NCBI RefSeq assembly: GCF_002266285.1
Contig: NZ_NPMS01000004.1
Location: forward strand, 186,001-250,000
Source: Virgibacillus indicus
GTDB lineage: Bacteria > Bacillota > Bacilli > Bacillales > Amphibacillaceae
Direction: 5' to 3'
DNA length: 64,000 nt
A program made the position numbers and the translations under genes. Positions 35,361-47,123 of this stretch are shown here, piece after piece. The first letter of the stretch is position 1. Each line of letters opens with the position of its first letter. Below the pieces are notes generated by a model. It searched no databases. It had not been told where the DNA came from and saw only the letters and a program-made list of their open reading frames with translations.

Positions 35361-36341
35361 TTAATCAAACCGCTGGCCTGTCATTGTTGTCATAAAGTCA
35401 GTATAAAATTGCTTATAATCTAAATTGAAAGCTATGCGGTGTCTTTTCACCTCCTCTTCTTCCTCTTCTTCTAATTCCGCAAGTGTTACAAATGGCCTTA
35501 TATCTGCAATGCTCTGTCCCCGCTCAACACCTGTCTGTCCCTGGACAATTATTACGGGCAAATTTTGATAAGTAAACATATCATCATGTATGGCCGCCAT
35601 CAATGTAAGCACATCATGAAGCGGGCTCCCCTGAACATTGGGATTTCGTTTCTTATAAAAATCATAATAATAATCAATTAATGGCTTCACAATATCAATC
35701 TCACCGACACTGTCAATATAATCAACCATTTGCGGTGTAGCAATCGCCATTTGCGTTACATTTAGCGGGATAATCGTTACATTTTCGGCATGGGTTAACA
35801 CAACTTGTGCCGCAACTGGATCACCATGAATATTGGCTTCAGATACTGCTGTGACATTTCCAGGGACCCAGAATGCCCCACCCATTATATAAATACCTTT
35901 TATCTTACTTATTAGATCACGATATACAATAAATAATGTGGCAAGTGATGTTAATCTGCCTATATTAACAATTATCAACTCATTATTATGCTCTTCTATG
36001 ATTTCTACGACATCCAGGAAATTTTCAGCTATATCAATCTGTCCCGCCATTGGAGGGGTGATAGGCCCTAAACCATATTCCCCGTGTATTTCGGGAACAT
36101 ATTCAGGAAGTTCTCCTGTCATTGGAACTTCAGCGCCAGCAAAAATTTTTACATCTTCAATTTCTTCGGTCTCAAATAAACTTCTGACATAGCTAATATT
36201 GGCCAGAGCATTTTCTCTGGAAATATTTCCATAATCAGCTACAACACCAACAACATCTATATCATCATTCAAGTATGCATAAATAAGTGCTATCGTATCA
36301 TCAATCCCTATATCACCAAAAACCAAAACTTTCTGCGCCAA
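35361..36341 (-). CDS. Inosine-uridine preferring nucleoside hydrolase-like protein
   Basis: 326-residue nucleoside hydrolase fold. The calcium-binding N-terminal motif is FGDIGIDDTIAL; the usual pattern starts with an additional Asp two positions before the first retained Asp, here replaced by Phe. Later motifs include NIGRLTSLATLF, GGAFWVPGNVTAVSEANIHG with DPVAAQVV (conserved Asn, Glu, Asn and Asp ligands), and SPLHDVLTL. The enzyme would release ribose from nucleosides. A Glu-rich stretch (residues 291-298) precedes the C-terminal strand. TTG 36341 follows GGGGG. Confidence 0.8.
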   Translation of the reverse strand: MAQKVLVFGDIGIDDTIALIYAYLNDDIDVVGVVADYGNISRENALANISYVRSLFETEEIEDVKIFAGAEVPMTGELPEYVPEIHGEYGLGPITPPMAGQIDIAENFLDVVEIIEEHNNELIIVNIGRLTSLATLFIVYRDLISKIKGIYIMGGAFWVPGNVTAVSEANIHGDPVAAQVVLTHAENVTIIPLNVTQMAIATPQMVDYIDSVGEIDIVKPLIDYYYDFYKKRNPNVQGSPLHDVLTLMAAIHDDMFTYQNLPVIIVQGQTGVERGQSIADIRPFVTLAELEEEEEEEVKRHRIAFNLDYKQFYTDFMTTMTGQRFD

Positions 36342-36429
36342 GTGATTACCCCCATCATGTGTAGTTATTATATAGTATTACAGCAGAGATTTGTCCTATG
36401 AGGGTATTTCAGCCAGACACATTTTAGTT

Positions 36430-36475
36430 TCCAAAAAATTAAAAAAGAGGCAGATGCGCTCTGCCCCTTTAAAGT
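36430..36475 (-). terminator. Intrinsic terminator of the glycolytic operon
   Basis: On the minus strand GGGCAGA pairs with TCTGCCTC around GCGCA, followed by TTTTTT. It lies just after eno. Confidence 0.85.
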
Positions 36476-36486
36476 CATACAATTTT

Positions 36487-37806
<1,320 letters not shown>

Positions 37807-39342
37807 TTATTTAATTAATGTAGTTCCAGTCATTTCTGCCGGTTTCTCAACATCAAGCAGGTCAAGCAAAGTTGGTGATAAATCCGCTAAAATTCCACCA
37901 TCACGCAATTCAATACCTTCTTTTGTAATGATAACTGGTACAGGGTTGGTTGTATGTGCAGTCATCGGTTTTCCTTCGAGTGTTATCACTTCATCTGAGT
38001 TCCCATGATCTGCGGTGATAATGGCATTTCCACCAAGTTCCGCAATTTTATCAACAATTTTCCCCAGACACTCATCAACAGCTTCAATCGCTTCAATAGT
38101 TGGTTTTAGCTTACCAGAGTGTCCCACCATATCTGGGTTTGCAAAGTTCAATATGATTGCATTTTGCGCACCCGTATCAAGCTCTTTCAGTAAAGCATCT
38201 GTTACCTCATATGCACTCATTTCAGGTTTCAAATCATATGTTGCAACTTTAGGTGAATTAATCAGTATACGTTTTTCTCCAGGAAATTCCTGTTCACGAC
38301 CGCCGCTCATGAAGAAAGTTACATGTGGATATTTTTCCGTTTCAGCAATGCGCAATTGATTCAGCTTATTTTGCGAAAGGACTTCACCAACTGTATTGTC
38401 AAGATTCACCGGCTCATAGGCAACATAGCCATTCACTGACTCACTGAAATTCGTCAGCATAACAAAATCCAGATTTTTTGGCCTGTTTTCTCCACGGTCA
38501 AAGTCCTGAAAATCTTCATTAGCAAAGGTCCGTGAAATTTGAATTGCACGATCTGGCCGGAAATTATAAAAAATGATGGAATCTTCATCTTCTACCTTTC
38601 CAACAGGTTCACCATATTCATCCGTAATTACGGATGGGATAACGAATTCATCGTAGATTTCGTTCTTATACGAATCATCAATTACCTCATACGGACTGCT
38701 GTAGCTGGGACCTTCACCATAAACCATTGCATCATAGGCCTTTTTAACACGTTCCCAGCGCTTGTCACGGTCCATCGAGTAATAGCGGCCAGAAATTGTT
38801 GCAAATTGGCCAACACCAAGTTCATTCATTTTATCCTCGGTTTGTTCAATATAATCTTTTGCCGTCTGCGGACCAACATCACGGCCATCAAGAAATGCAT
38901 GTACATATACTTTTTTCAAATCATAATCTTTTGCAAGCTTTAATAATGCAAATAAATGATTGATATGGCTATGGACACCGCCGTCAGACAACAAGCCAAA
39001 AACATGCAGAGCCTTATCATTTTCCTTGGCATGATAAATTGACTTCAGAAAGGCTTCTTTTTCAAAAAAGTCACCTTCTTTAATTGATAAATTCACGCGT
39101 GTTAAGCTTTGATAAACAATGCGGCCTGCACCAATATTTAAATGGCCAACCTCCGAGTTGCCCATTTGCCCTTCAGGAAGACCTACAGCCTCACCGCTTG
39201 CTGTTAATTGGCTGTGAGCAAACTTTTTCCAATATCGGTCAAAGTTTGGGGTATTTGCCTGTCTGACAGCATTGCCGCTTTCTTCTGCACGGATCCCAAA
39301 TCCATCTAAGATAATCAGTGCAGCTAAATTATTCTGACTCAT
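37807..39342 (-). CDS. gpmI: Phosphoglycerate mutase, cofactor-independent
   Basis: 511-residue manganese-dependent phosphoglycerate mutase of the alkaline phosphatase superfamily. Visible are [10 protein letters not shown] at the start, [14 protein letters not shown] with the phosphorylated Ser, [27 protein letters not shown], and the C-terminal metal ligands [11 protein letters not shown] and [10 protein letters not shown]. Its ATG overlaps the tpiA stop (ATGA). Sensitivity of this enzyme to pH and manganese is well known in sporulating Bacillus. Confidence 0.98.
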   Translation of the reverse strand: MSQNNLAALIILDGFGIRAEESGNAVRQANTPNFDRYWKKFAHSQLTASGEAVGLPEGQMGNSEVGHLNIGAGRIVYQSLTRVNLSIKEGDFFEKEAFLKSIYHAKENDKALHVFGLLSDGGVHSHINHLFALLKLAKDYDLKKVYVHAFLDGRDVGPQTAKDYIEQTEDKMNELGVGQFATISGRYYSMDRDKRWERVKKAYDAMVYGEGPSYSSPYEVIDDSYKNEIYDEFVIPSVITDEYGEPVGKVEDEDSIIFYNFRPDRAIQISRTFANEDFQDFDRGENRPKNLDFVMLTNFSESVNGYVAYEPVNLDNTVGEVLSQNKLNQLRIAETEKYPHVTFFMSGGREQEFPGEKRILINSPKVATYDLKPEMSAYEVTDALLKELDTGAQNAIILNFANPDMVGHSGKLKPTIEAIEAVDECLGKIVDKIAELGGNAIITADHGNSDEVITLEGKPMTAHTTNPVPVIITKEGIELRDGGILADLSPTLLDLLDVEKPAEMTGTTLIK

Positions 39343-40097
39343 TTCGTACCTGCCTCCACAAGCTGCAGGAAGGAATCTGCTTCAAGACTTGCTCCTCCAA
39401 CTAATGCACCATCAATATCAGATTGTGAAAGCAATTCCTTGATGTTCGCTGGTTTGACACTTCCACCATACTGAATAACTACTTTTTCAGCTGTTTCGTC
39501 AGATGTAATATCCTTAATTACGTTACGAATGTGACTGCAAACTTCATTTGCATCTTCACTTGAAGCAGTTTTGCCTGTACCGATTGCCCAGATTGGTTCA
39601 TATGCAACAATTGTTTCAGCCACTTGCTCGTTTGACAATCCTTCCAATGCTTTAGTTACCTGATTGCCAACATGATTCATTGTTTCATTTGCTTCACGTT
39701 GTTCGAGGGTTTCACCTACACAAACAATTGGTGTTAGATCATGATTAAAAGCTGCATGTGTTTTCTTGTTAACTGTTTCGTCTGTTTCAGCAAAATATTC
39801 ACGTCTTTCTGAGTGTCCGAGTACAACATGGGTTACGCCAAGATCTGACAGCATAACCGGACTTACTTCACCAGTAAACGCACCATTTTCTTCAAAGTGC
39901 ATGTTTTGGGCGCTGATTTTCACCTGAGAACCTTTTGCTTTTTCAACAAGTGATGCTAAATATGGATATGGTGCACAAACGATTGTCTCTACACTATCAT
40001 TTATCTTGGCTTTTTCAGCAACTTCCTCAACAAATGCATTCGCTTCTGATAATACTTTGTTCATTTTCCAATTTCCTGCAATTACTTTTTTTCGCAT
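39339..40097 (-). CDS. tpiA: Triosephosphate isomerase
   Basis: 252-residue TIM barrel that interconverts dihydroxyacetone phosphate and glyceraldehyde 3-phosphate. Catalytic Lys is in VIAGNWKMN, the His-containing segment is [11 protein letters not shown], and the catalytic Glu loop is [15 protein letters not shown]. The phosphate loop [11 protein letters not shown] follows. GAGGTG precedes ATG 40097. It lies 18 bp after pgk. Confidence 0.98.
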   Translation of the reverse strand: MRKKVIAGNWKMNKVLSEANAFVEEVAEKAKINDSVETIVCAPYPYLASLVEKAKGSQVKISAQNMHFEENGAFTGEVSPVMLSDLGVTHVVLGHSERREYFAETDETVNKKTHAAFNHDLTPIVCVGETLEQREANETMNHVGNQVTKALEGLSNEQVAETIVAYEPIWAIGTGKTASSEDANEVCSHIRNVIKDITSDETAEKVVIQYGGSVKPANIKELLSQSDIDGALVGGASLEADSFLQLVEAGTK

Positions 40098-40115
40098 TGT
40101 ATCACCTCATTAATT

Positions 40116-41297
40116 CTATTTATCATCTAATGCCTGTACACCTGGAAGAACTTTTCCTTCCATAAACTCAAGAGAAGCTCCGCCTCCTGTAGAAACATGG
40201 TCCATTTCTTCAGCAAAACCGAATTTCTCAACCGCTGCTGCTGAATCCCCTCCACCGATTATGGAATAGCCTTCTGTATTTGCAAGTGCTTCAGCTACTG
40301 ACTTCGTTCCACCAGCAAATGCATTCATTTCAAAGACTCCCATCGGTCCATTCCAGATTATAAGCTTGGAATCTGCAACAATTTGACTATACTTCTCACG
40401 TGTTTCAGGTCCAATATCAAGTGCTTCCCAGTCAGATGGAATTTGATCAATTGATACAATTTTCGTATCGGCTGTTTCTGAGAAGTCATCCGCTACAACA
40501 GCATCAACCGGCAGAACAAAATTAACTCCCTTTTCTTCTGCTTTTTTCATAAACTCCTTAGCCAAATCGATTTTATCCTCTTCCAATAACGATTTTCCAA
40601 TTTCATGGCCTTGTGCTTTAATAAACGTGTAAGCTAATCCGCCGCCTACGATCAAATTATCTACTTTGTCCAGTAAATTATCGATAACATTAATTTTATC
40701 TTTTACTTTTGCCCCGCCAATAATTGCGGTAAACGGGCGCTCCGGATTTTCCAGTGCCTTGCCTAATACATCAATTTCCTTCTGCATCAGGTAGCCAGCA
40801 GCTGCAGGGAGTTTCTCCGCCACTCCGACGGTAGATGCATGTGCACGATGGGCTGCTCCAAAAGCATCATTTACATAGAAATCAGCCATAGCTGCAAAGC
40901 TTTGTGAAATTTGCGGATCGTTTTTTTCCTCACCAGCCTCAAATCGGACATTTTCGATTAATAAGATATCACCATCACTAATCTGTGATAATGCTTCATT
41001 AACCTCTTTGCCATATACAGCATCTGTTTTGACTACATCTTTGCCAATTAAATCACTTAATCGTTTTGCCACAGGATCTAAACGCAGGTCCTCAACCACT
41101 TGTCCCTTCGGACGGCCTAAATGGCTTGCCAAAATAACAATCGCACCCTGTTCAGACAGGTAGCTGATTGTCGGCAATGCCGCTTTAATCCGTGTATCAT
41201 CCGTAACTTCTCCATCTTTCATTGGTACATTAAAATCAACACGGCAAAATACTTTCTTTCCTTTTACATCAAGGTCTTGAAGTGTTTTCTTATTCAC
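40116..41297 (-). CDS. pgk: Phosphoglycerate kinase
   Basis: 393-residue kinase forming ATP from 1,3-bisphosphoglycerate. Hallmarks are [28 protein letters not shown], the [14 protein letters not shown] segment, hinge region [12 protein letters not shown], and the nucleotide loops [10 protein letters not shown] and [17 protein letters not shown] 41297 follows GGGAGG. A hairpin with a weak T-run lies between gapA and pgk, which may lower expression of the distal genes. Confidence 0.98.
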   Translation of the reverse strand: MNKKTLQDLDVKGKKVFCRVDFNVPMKDGEVTDDTRIKAALPTISYLSEQGAIVILASHLGRPKGQVVEDLRLDPVAKRLSDLIGKDVVKTDAVYGKEVNEALSQISDGDILLIENVRFEAGEEKNDPQISQSFAAMADFYVNDAFGAAHRAHASTVGVAEKLPAAAGYLMQKEIDVLGKALENPERPFTAIIGGAKVKDKINVIDNLLDKVDNLIVGGGLAYTFIKAQGHEIGKSLLEEDKIDLAKEFMKKAEEKGVNFVLPVDAVVADDFSETADTKIVSIDQIPSDWEALDIGPETREKYSQIVADSKLIIWNGPMGVFEMNAFAGGTKSVAEALANTEGYSIIGGGDSAAAVEKFGFAEEMDHVSTGGGASLEFMEGKVLPGVQALDDK

Positions 41298-41403
41298 TTG
41301 ACTCTACCTCCCAAATTCCGGCTTATGTAACTTAATACCATATTAGGTTTTCCCTGAATATAGTGCTATTAATCATTATAAAGGAAAATGTGTTTTTAAC
41401 ATA

Positions 41404-41440
41404 GAAAATGGAGGAGGAATCTTATCCTCCTCCATTTTTA
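41404..41440 (-). terminator. Hairpin between gapA and pgk
   Basis: AAAATGGAGGAGGA and TCCTCCTCCATTTT are perfect 14-bp complements with a six-base loop. On the minus strand the following tract is TTTTCTAT, so this is likely a partial terminator or an mRNA-stabilising stem 3' of gapA. Confidence 0.75.
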
Positions 41441-41448
41441 TAAACGGC

Positions 41449-42480
<1,032 letters not shown>

Positions 42481-42493
42481 TTAAAATTTATAT

Positions 42494-43522
42494 TTAAAGG
42501 GGATAATCCCTTAAAATCTGTTCAGCAGCTGCTTCATCAGTGATAAGCAGGTTGCTTTTTCCATGTTTAAAATAGGAAGCTATTGCCTGTCCTTTCGATT
42601 TTCCGCCAGCAACCGTAATGACATGCTCGATGGAACCCAAATCCTCTAAATGAATACCAATTGTTTTCACTTTATGAACGACATTTCCTTCTGCATTAAA
42701 ATAGTATCCAAATGCTTCACTTACTGCTTTATTTGTCTTGAGTATTTCTATAATGGATTCCGGCGTTTTCCTGCGTTCTGCCATTGTAATTGCATCACCT
42801 ATGCCATGCAGAATAATTGATGATCCTTTAATTTGTTTTAGGATTTCATTGATTGACGGTTCTTCAATAATCGACTCGTAGGCAGAATCACTCAATGGGT
42901 CAGGAACATATAACAGGCGATAATCACCTTTTGCTTTCTTTGCCATCTCTGCAGCAATTGTATTCGCCTGGTTTTCCACCTTTTCGCCAATTCCGCCGCG
43001 TGCAGGCACAAATAAATAGCTATTTTTCTTGTTTAATGGCGTCATCACATCTGCAATTGCAGCCATCGAAGTTCCACCAGTAACAGCTATCGTCGATTCA
43101 GGTTTTACAATCGTTTTGAGAAAGGCAATACAGGCTTTTCCCATTTCCTGTTTTACCCATTCATACTTATCACTATTTCCAGGAACAATAATAACATTTC
43201 CTACTTGTAATCTTTCCTTAATTTGCTTTTCTAAAACACTTAAACCCTTTATTTCACTCATGAATTCTGTGAGCCGAGCTAAAATTAATTTACCCTCTTT
43301 TGTAATATACATTCCTTTTGTTGTAACTTGAATGAGGTCCTGTTCCTGCAGGTATTCAATCTCACCTCGCACACTGCGTTCGGTTAGGTTTGTGTTTTCT
43401 GCAAGTCCTCTTCTGCCAATCGGCTGGAAAAGCTCTACACTATGCAAAATAGAGTATCTCTGCTCCATAACCTCCAACAGATCAGGTACCAGCTTTTTTT
43501 GAAGATCAATTAAGGTTCTCAT
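42494..43522 (-). CDS. cggR: Central glycolytic genes repressor CggR
   Basis: 342-residue SorC/DeoR-type repressor. The N-terminal winged helix is at about residues 20-75 (GRRGLAENTNLTERSVRGEI), and a sugar-phosphate-binding SorC domain follows (VTGGTSMAAIADVM, LFVPARGGIGEKVENQANTI, HGIGDAITMAERR). In Bacillus subtilis fructose-1,6-bisphosphate releases it from its operator ahead of this same operon. ATG 43522 is chosen because AGGAG lies seven bases upstream; the longer frame back to 43603 runs through the operator. Confidence 0.96.
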   Translation of the reverse strand: MRTLIDLQKKLVPDLLEVMEQRYSILHSVELFQPIGRRGLAENTNLTERSVRGEIEYLQEQDLIQVTTKGMYITKEGKLILARLTEFMSEIKGLSVLEKQIKERLQVGNVIIVPGNSDKYEWVKQEMGKACIAFLKTIVKPESTIAVTGGTSMAAIADVMTPLNKKNSYLFVPARGGIGEKVENQANTIAAEMAKKAKGDYRLLYVPDPLSDSAYESIIEEPSINEILKQIKGSSIILHGIGDAITMAERRKTPESIIEILKTNKAVSEAFGYYFNAEGNVVHKVKTIGIHLEDLGSIEHVITVAGGKSKGQAIASYFKHGKSNLLITDEAAAEQILRDYPL

Positions 43523-43542
43523 ACCAATACTCCTGTTCGTTG

Positions 43543-43578
43543 GACATTTGTAGTCCCGGATGGTTATATTATGTCCCG
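43543..43578 (-). promoter_or_regulatory. CggR operator
   Basis: Minus-strand sequence fits the CggR pattern CGGGAC-N6-TGTC-N4-CGGGAC-N6-TGTC. The two CGGGAC boxes are at 43578-43573 and 43558-43553, and the second TGTC is exact (43546-43543). The first TGTC half is degenerate (TAAC at 43566-43563). The operator lies between the promoter and the cggR start, so bound CggR would block elongation. Confidence 0.9.
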
Positions 43579-43613
43579 GAATGGGTAAAAAAATATATCT
43601 CATTTATAAATTC

Positions 43614-43641
43614 ATTATAGCATAGGAAAATTAATATTCAA
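43614..43641 (-). promoter_or_regulatory. Promoter of the cggR-gapA operon
   Basis: On the minus strand TTGAAT (43641-43636), a 16-base spacer and TATAAT (43619-43614), 36 bases upstream of the CggR operator. Confidence 0.75.
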
Positions 43642-43662
43642 ATAATAGGTATTGAAAATAAA

Positions 43663-43687
43663 AAAACCGGCTGAATGGCCGATTTCT
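43663..43687 (-). terminator. Intrinsic terminator after the glutaredoxin-like gene
   Basis: On the minus strand AATCGGC-CATTCA-GCCGGTT forms a stem followed by a run of T, just after the stop codon at 43689. Confidence 0.75.
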
Positions 43688-43688
43688 T

Positions 43689-43931
43689 TTAAACGTTTTG
43701 TTTAAGTGCTTGCTCCAAAGAATCTATATTAACTTGTTCACAATCCAGTGTGACATCATTTATTTTTACAAATGGAATCAGCAGCTGGTATTTTTCAAGC
43801 CACTCATCATTTGTATAAATATCGCGTTCCTCCAATTCAAAAGGATACTCACGCTCGAGCATAAGTAATAATGCTTTGGCGTCATCACAGAGTGAACAAA
43901 CCTCTTTTGTGTAAAAAATTACTTTCAGCAT
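43689..43931 (-). CDS. Glutaredoxin-like (DUF836) thioredoxin-fold protein
   Basis: 80-residue thioredoxin-fold protein. The redox motif is CSLC at residues 12-15 (FYTKEVCSLCDDAKALL), and the cis-Pro region is IPFVKIND. It resembles the DUF836 glutaredoxin-like family. It lies 7 bp after rpoN, so the two are cotranscribed. It is a likely small thiol-disulfide reductant; the partner is unknown. Confidence 0.85.
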   Translation of the reverse strand: MLKVIFYTKEVCSLCDDAKALLLMLEREYPFELEERDIYTNDEWLEKYQLLIPFVKINDVTLDCEQVNIDSLEQALKQNV

Positions 43932-43938
43932 AATTTTA

Positions 43939-45222
43939 TCACTTCTTTCTTTTCTGAGATGAGGGGATATTTAATTGGCTGCGGTATTTCATTACCGTGC
44001 GACGGGAAATTGTAATTCCAAACTCATCATTTAATTTATTTTTTATTGCTTCATCTGATAATGGTTTTTCCTCGTAACGAACCATTTCAAGAATTAATTG
44101 TTTTACTGCATAGGAAGCAGTCTGCTTGCCATTTTGCTGTCTAATGCCGGATTGAAAGAAAAACTTAATTGGCAGAACACCCTGTTTTGTCTGTACATAT
44201 TTACCATTAATCGACCGGCTGATTGTAGATATGTTTAAATTAAGTTCGTTTGCTATTTCCCTTAAGGTCAGGGGCCGCATCATAAAAGTCCCATGTTCAA
44301 AAAACATATACTGTTTCTCCACTATTTTTCTGACAACCAATTCCAGGGTATTTGTCCGATAAAGTATTGCCTGGTTTAACTGATCGATCTGTTTGTATTT
44401 TTCCTTTAAATAATCTGCCGCTTTTTTCTCATAGTCAGTAATATCGGCATATTCCTGATTAATTTCAATTACCGGCGAGTTCCATTTATAAAAAGAAATA
44501 TTCCACTTACCTTTTTCCTTGTATATTGACGCTTCTGGAATAATATATTCCGCTTTTTTTGCAGCCAATAGCTGTCCCGGTTTAGGATGGCAGGACTTAA
44601 TTTCTTCGATAATTCGAATGACATTTTCGTTAGAGGTACTATAATAGTCAGCAATCTCTTCAATATTTTCCCCTGCAATCCAATCTAAATGCTCATGGAG
44701 CAGGTTTTCTATAAAGGGGTCATATCCAGGGGAATCCTTCAGCTGCAGCATAATACATTCACTTAAGTCTCTCGCGCCAACACCCGCCGGCTCCAGTGAT
44801 TGGATCAAATCCAATGCATGTTCTGCTTTATCTATTGCTGTACTGAATTCTTCTGCCCAATACTCCATTGTTATTGTTAAATAACCATCTTCATCCAATG
44901 AATCTATACCGTACTCAACCATAGGCCGCAGTTTATCAGGGAAATCCAATGTAAATAATTGTTGTTTTAATTTTTCATACATAGATTCTTCAGTTGGATT
45001 TATCTCTCCAATAGCCTGGGTCTGCTGATTAGATATGGATGACCTATACTGAGCAATATCATAATCATAATTAATCTCTTCAATTAGAGGATTCTCTTTA
45101 GAAATCTCCTGAATATGTTCAATTAATTCAAGACTTGAAAATTGCAGGATATGTATCGCCTGCAAAAGCTGCTGATTCATTTTTCGCTGCAAGGTTTGTT
45201 CCTGAACGAGCCTTTGCTTCAT
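43939..45222 (-). CDS. rpoN: RNA polymerase sigma-54 factor
   Basis: 427-residue sigma-54. The Gln/Leu-rich activator-interacting region I covers residues 1-50 (LQRKMNQQLLQAIHILQFSS), the core-binding domain is in the middle (SLEPAGVGARDLSECIMLQL), and the C-terminal helix-turn-helix precedes the RpoN box, here ISRRTVMKYR. It corresponds to sigL, which in Bacillus lies near cggR. Transcription from its -24/-12 promoters needs enhancer-binding proteins, none of which is encoded in this window. Confidence 0.96.
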   Translation of the reverse strand: MKQRLVQEQTLQRKMNQQLLQAIHILQFSSLELIEHIQEISKENPLIEEINYDYDIAQYRSSISNQQTQAIGEINPTEESMYEKLKQQLFTLDFPDKLRPMVEYGIDSLDEDGYLTITMEYWAEEFSTAIDKAEHALDLIQSLEPAGVGARDLSECIMLQLKDSPGYDPFIENLLHEHLDWIAGENIEEIADYYSTSNENVIRIIEEIKSCHPKPGQLLAAKKAEYIIPEASIYKEKGKWNISFYKWNSPVIEINQEYADITDYEKKAADYLKEKYKQIDQLNQAILYRTNTLELVVRKIVEKQYMFFEHGTFMMRPLTLREIANELNLNISTISRSINGKYVQTKQGVLPIKFFFQSGIRQQNGKQTASYAVKQLILEMVRYEEKPLSDEAIKNKLNDEFGITISRRTVMKYRSQLNIPSSQKRKK

Positions 45223-45380
45223 TATTATACACCCCTGTAAGTAAATAGTCCCTCTTTCTATTTTGCCATTATTCCACTAATAAGTCACATGTTCTTTTTT
45301 TATATTGACATTATTTCAGAAAAAAAATAGTATTTTATTGAATACAACTTAAATCTCTAATTTAGAATAGGATGGTTTCC

Positions 45381-46244
45381 ATGGCAAAACAAATACATAA
45401 TGAATCGATTGGGCATTTAATTCGCCGTTATATTATGCTGTTGCTCGGAGCATCTTTGGCAGCAGTTGCAATTGAACTATTTTTAGTCCCGAATACAATT
45501 ATCGATGGTGGGGTTATTGGCGTTTCACTGCTGCTCAACCAAATTACAAATATAAACTTTGGTATTTTAGTTTTAATCATTAATATTCCATTTTTGTATG
45601 CCGGACTGAAAAGATTGGGGAAGGACTTTCTTTTCTCTTCATTATTCAGTATTATTTCATTGGCTGTCGTTGAAAATCTGCTTCATCGGTTTGAGCCATT
45701 TACAGATGAAACACTGCTGGCAACTGTATTCGGTGGGTTAATGCTGGGAGCAGGAGTTGGAATTGTCATCCGGAATTCCGGAGCCTTGGACGGTACTGAA
45801 ATATTAGGAATTATTATTACGAAAAACATTCCTTTCTCGGTTGGCGAATTTGTCATGTTTCTTAATATCTTCATCTTTGTTTGGGCAGGTTTTGTTCTTG
45901 GCTGGGAGCAGGCAATGTTCTCAATTCTTACGTACTATATTGCTTCGAAAACAATCGATTCGGTTGGTCAAGGATTTAATGAAACAAAAGCTGCCATTAT
46001 CATTTCAAATGAATATGGGAAAATAGCTGAAGCAGTAAGTGAAAACCTTGGACGGGGAATAACAAAAATATACGGTAAAAATAGCTATCAGGATACAGAT
46101 ACGGAAGTTCTATATGTGGTTATTACAAGACTTGAGATGTCCGAGCTAAAAAACATTGTACATGATATTGATCCAGATTCCTTCATCACAATCATGGATA
46201 CACAGGAGGTACATGGTGGAAAGTTCAGACAGGCTGCACATTAA
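45381..46244 (+). CDS. YitT family membrane protein
   Basis: 287-residue protein with an N-terminal YitT membrane domain of five or six helices (ALVPNT-like ELFLVPNTIIDGGVIGVSLL, GLMLGAGVGIVIRNSGALDG) and a cytoplasmic DUF2179 domain at about residues 205-285 (GRGITKIYGKNSYQDTDTEV). ATG 45381 is used with TAGGA upstream; ATG 45372 would abut that site. Function unproven. A shorter paralogue without the DUF2179 domain lies at 10773-11339. Confidence 0.9.
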   Translation: MAKQIHNESIGHLIRRYIMLLLGASLAAVAIELFLVPNTIIDGGVIGVSLLLNQITNINFGILVLIINIPFLYAGLKRLGKDFLFSSLFSIISLAVVENLLHRFEPFTDETLLATVFGGLMLGAGVGIVIRNSGALDGTEILGIIITKNIPFSVGEFVMFLNIFIFVWAGFVLGWEQAMFSILTYYIASKTIDSVGQGFNETKAAIIISNEYGKIAEAVSENLGRGITKIYGKNSYQDTDTEVLYVVITRLEMSELKNIVHDIDPDSFITIMDTQEVHGGKFRQAAH

Positions 46245-46312
46245 CATAATAACCCTTTTTCATCGCTTCAGCTATACTGCTGGCAGGTTAATGAAAAGGA
46301 GTGTTTCTAAAG

Positions 46313-46699
46313 TTGATTGAAGTATATACAGATGGTGCGACAAGCGGAAACCCTGGTGTGAGCGGAGCGGGCATTTATATAAAAGCTAATGGAAGCACTT
46401 ATGAATATTCATTGCCGCTTGGCGTATTATCCAATCATGAAGCAGAATTTCATGCAGTGATAAAAGCTCTTGAAATTTGCAGAGAGCAATTTCCTGGTGA
46501 AATATTATCCTTCCGTTCGGATTCCAAGCTGGTTGTGGATGTTATTGAAAAGGATTTTACAAAAAACAAAACATTTTCACCGTTACTCGAAAAGATAAAA
46601 GAAAAGGCAAATCATTTCCCATATTTTTTTGTTAAATGGATACCTGAAAAACAAAATAGTCATGCTGACCAGTTAGCGAGAAAGGCCATTCATAAGTAA
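46313..46699 (+). CDS. Ribonuclease H-like protein (YpdQ/YpeP type)
   Basis: 128-residue RNase H fold. The catalytic carboxylates are visible as Asp in VYTDGATSGNPG (residue 6), Glu in NHEAEFHAV (near 45), Asp in FRSDSKLVV (near 68) and Asp in SHADQLARKA (near 120). This is the bacterial reverse-transcriptase-like/RNase HI group found in Bacilli; some members lack activity. TTG 46313 is chosen because AAGGAG lies eleven bases upstream and the family starts MIEVYTDG. Confidence 0.85.
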   Translation: MIEVYTDGATSGNPGVSGAGIYIKANGSTYEYSLPLGVLSNHEAEFHAVIKALEICREQFPGEILSFRSDSKLVVDVIEKDFTKNKTFSPLLEKIKEKANHFPYFFVKWIPEKQNSHADQLARKAIHK

Positions 46700-46749
46700 A
46701 AAGAAGAGAACCAGTATTATGTGACATGACATGCCGTATGTCTGCCGGG

Positions 46750-47034
46750 AAGGGAGCATAGAACATGCCTATGTGACTTTCCTGCCGTTCGCATGCCGGA
46801 AAGGGAGCATAGAACTTGGCTATGTGACCTTCCTTGCCGTTCGCATGCTGGAAAGGGAGCATAGAACTTGGCTATGTGACTTTCCTTGCCGTTCGCATGC
46901 TGGAAAGGAAGCATAGAACTTGGCTATATGACTTTCCTTGCCGTTCGCATGCCGGAAAGGGAGCATAGAACTTGGCTATGTGACCTTCCTTGCCGTTCGC
47001 ATGCTGGAAAGTCACATAGAACTTGGCTATGCAG
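46750..47034 (+). repeat. Second 52-bp tandem repeat array (locus D)
   Basis: Six head-to-tail copies of a 51-52 bp unit between the RNase H-like and DinB genes. The CATAGAA anchor starts at 46757, 46808, 46860, 46912, 46964 and 47015. Each unit carries CATAG-AACTTGG-CTATGTGAC (hairpin) and CTTTCC...GGAAAG (second stem) around TTGCCGTTCGCATGC. The period equals that of copies A-C and the CATAG/CTATGTGAC core is shared, but the remaining sequence and flanks differ. Short open frames through it are repeat artefacts. Confidence 0.88.
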
Positions 47035-47123
47035 TATAATCGCTGGAAACAGTTGATAGCGTACTGATATGCTCCCTTAAGTGCCAGTCAGTTTAAAAAC
47101 AACCACCTTTACTGTTCTCTCCC

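Noticed and set aside
46717..46916. Open reading frames of 60-76 codons through repeat locus D on both strands
   Set aside because: They arise from the repeat itself. A 52-bp unit shifts frame every copy, ribosome sites are absent and the predicted peptides resemble each other only because of the repeat.
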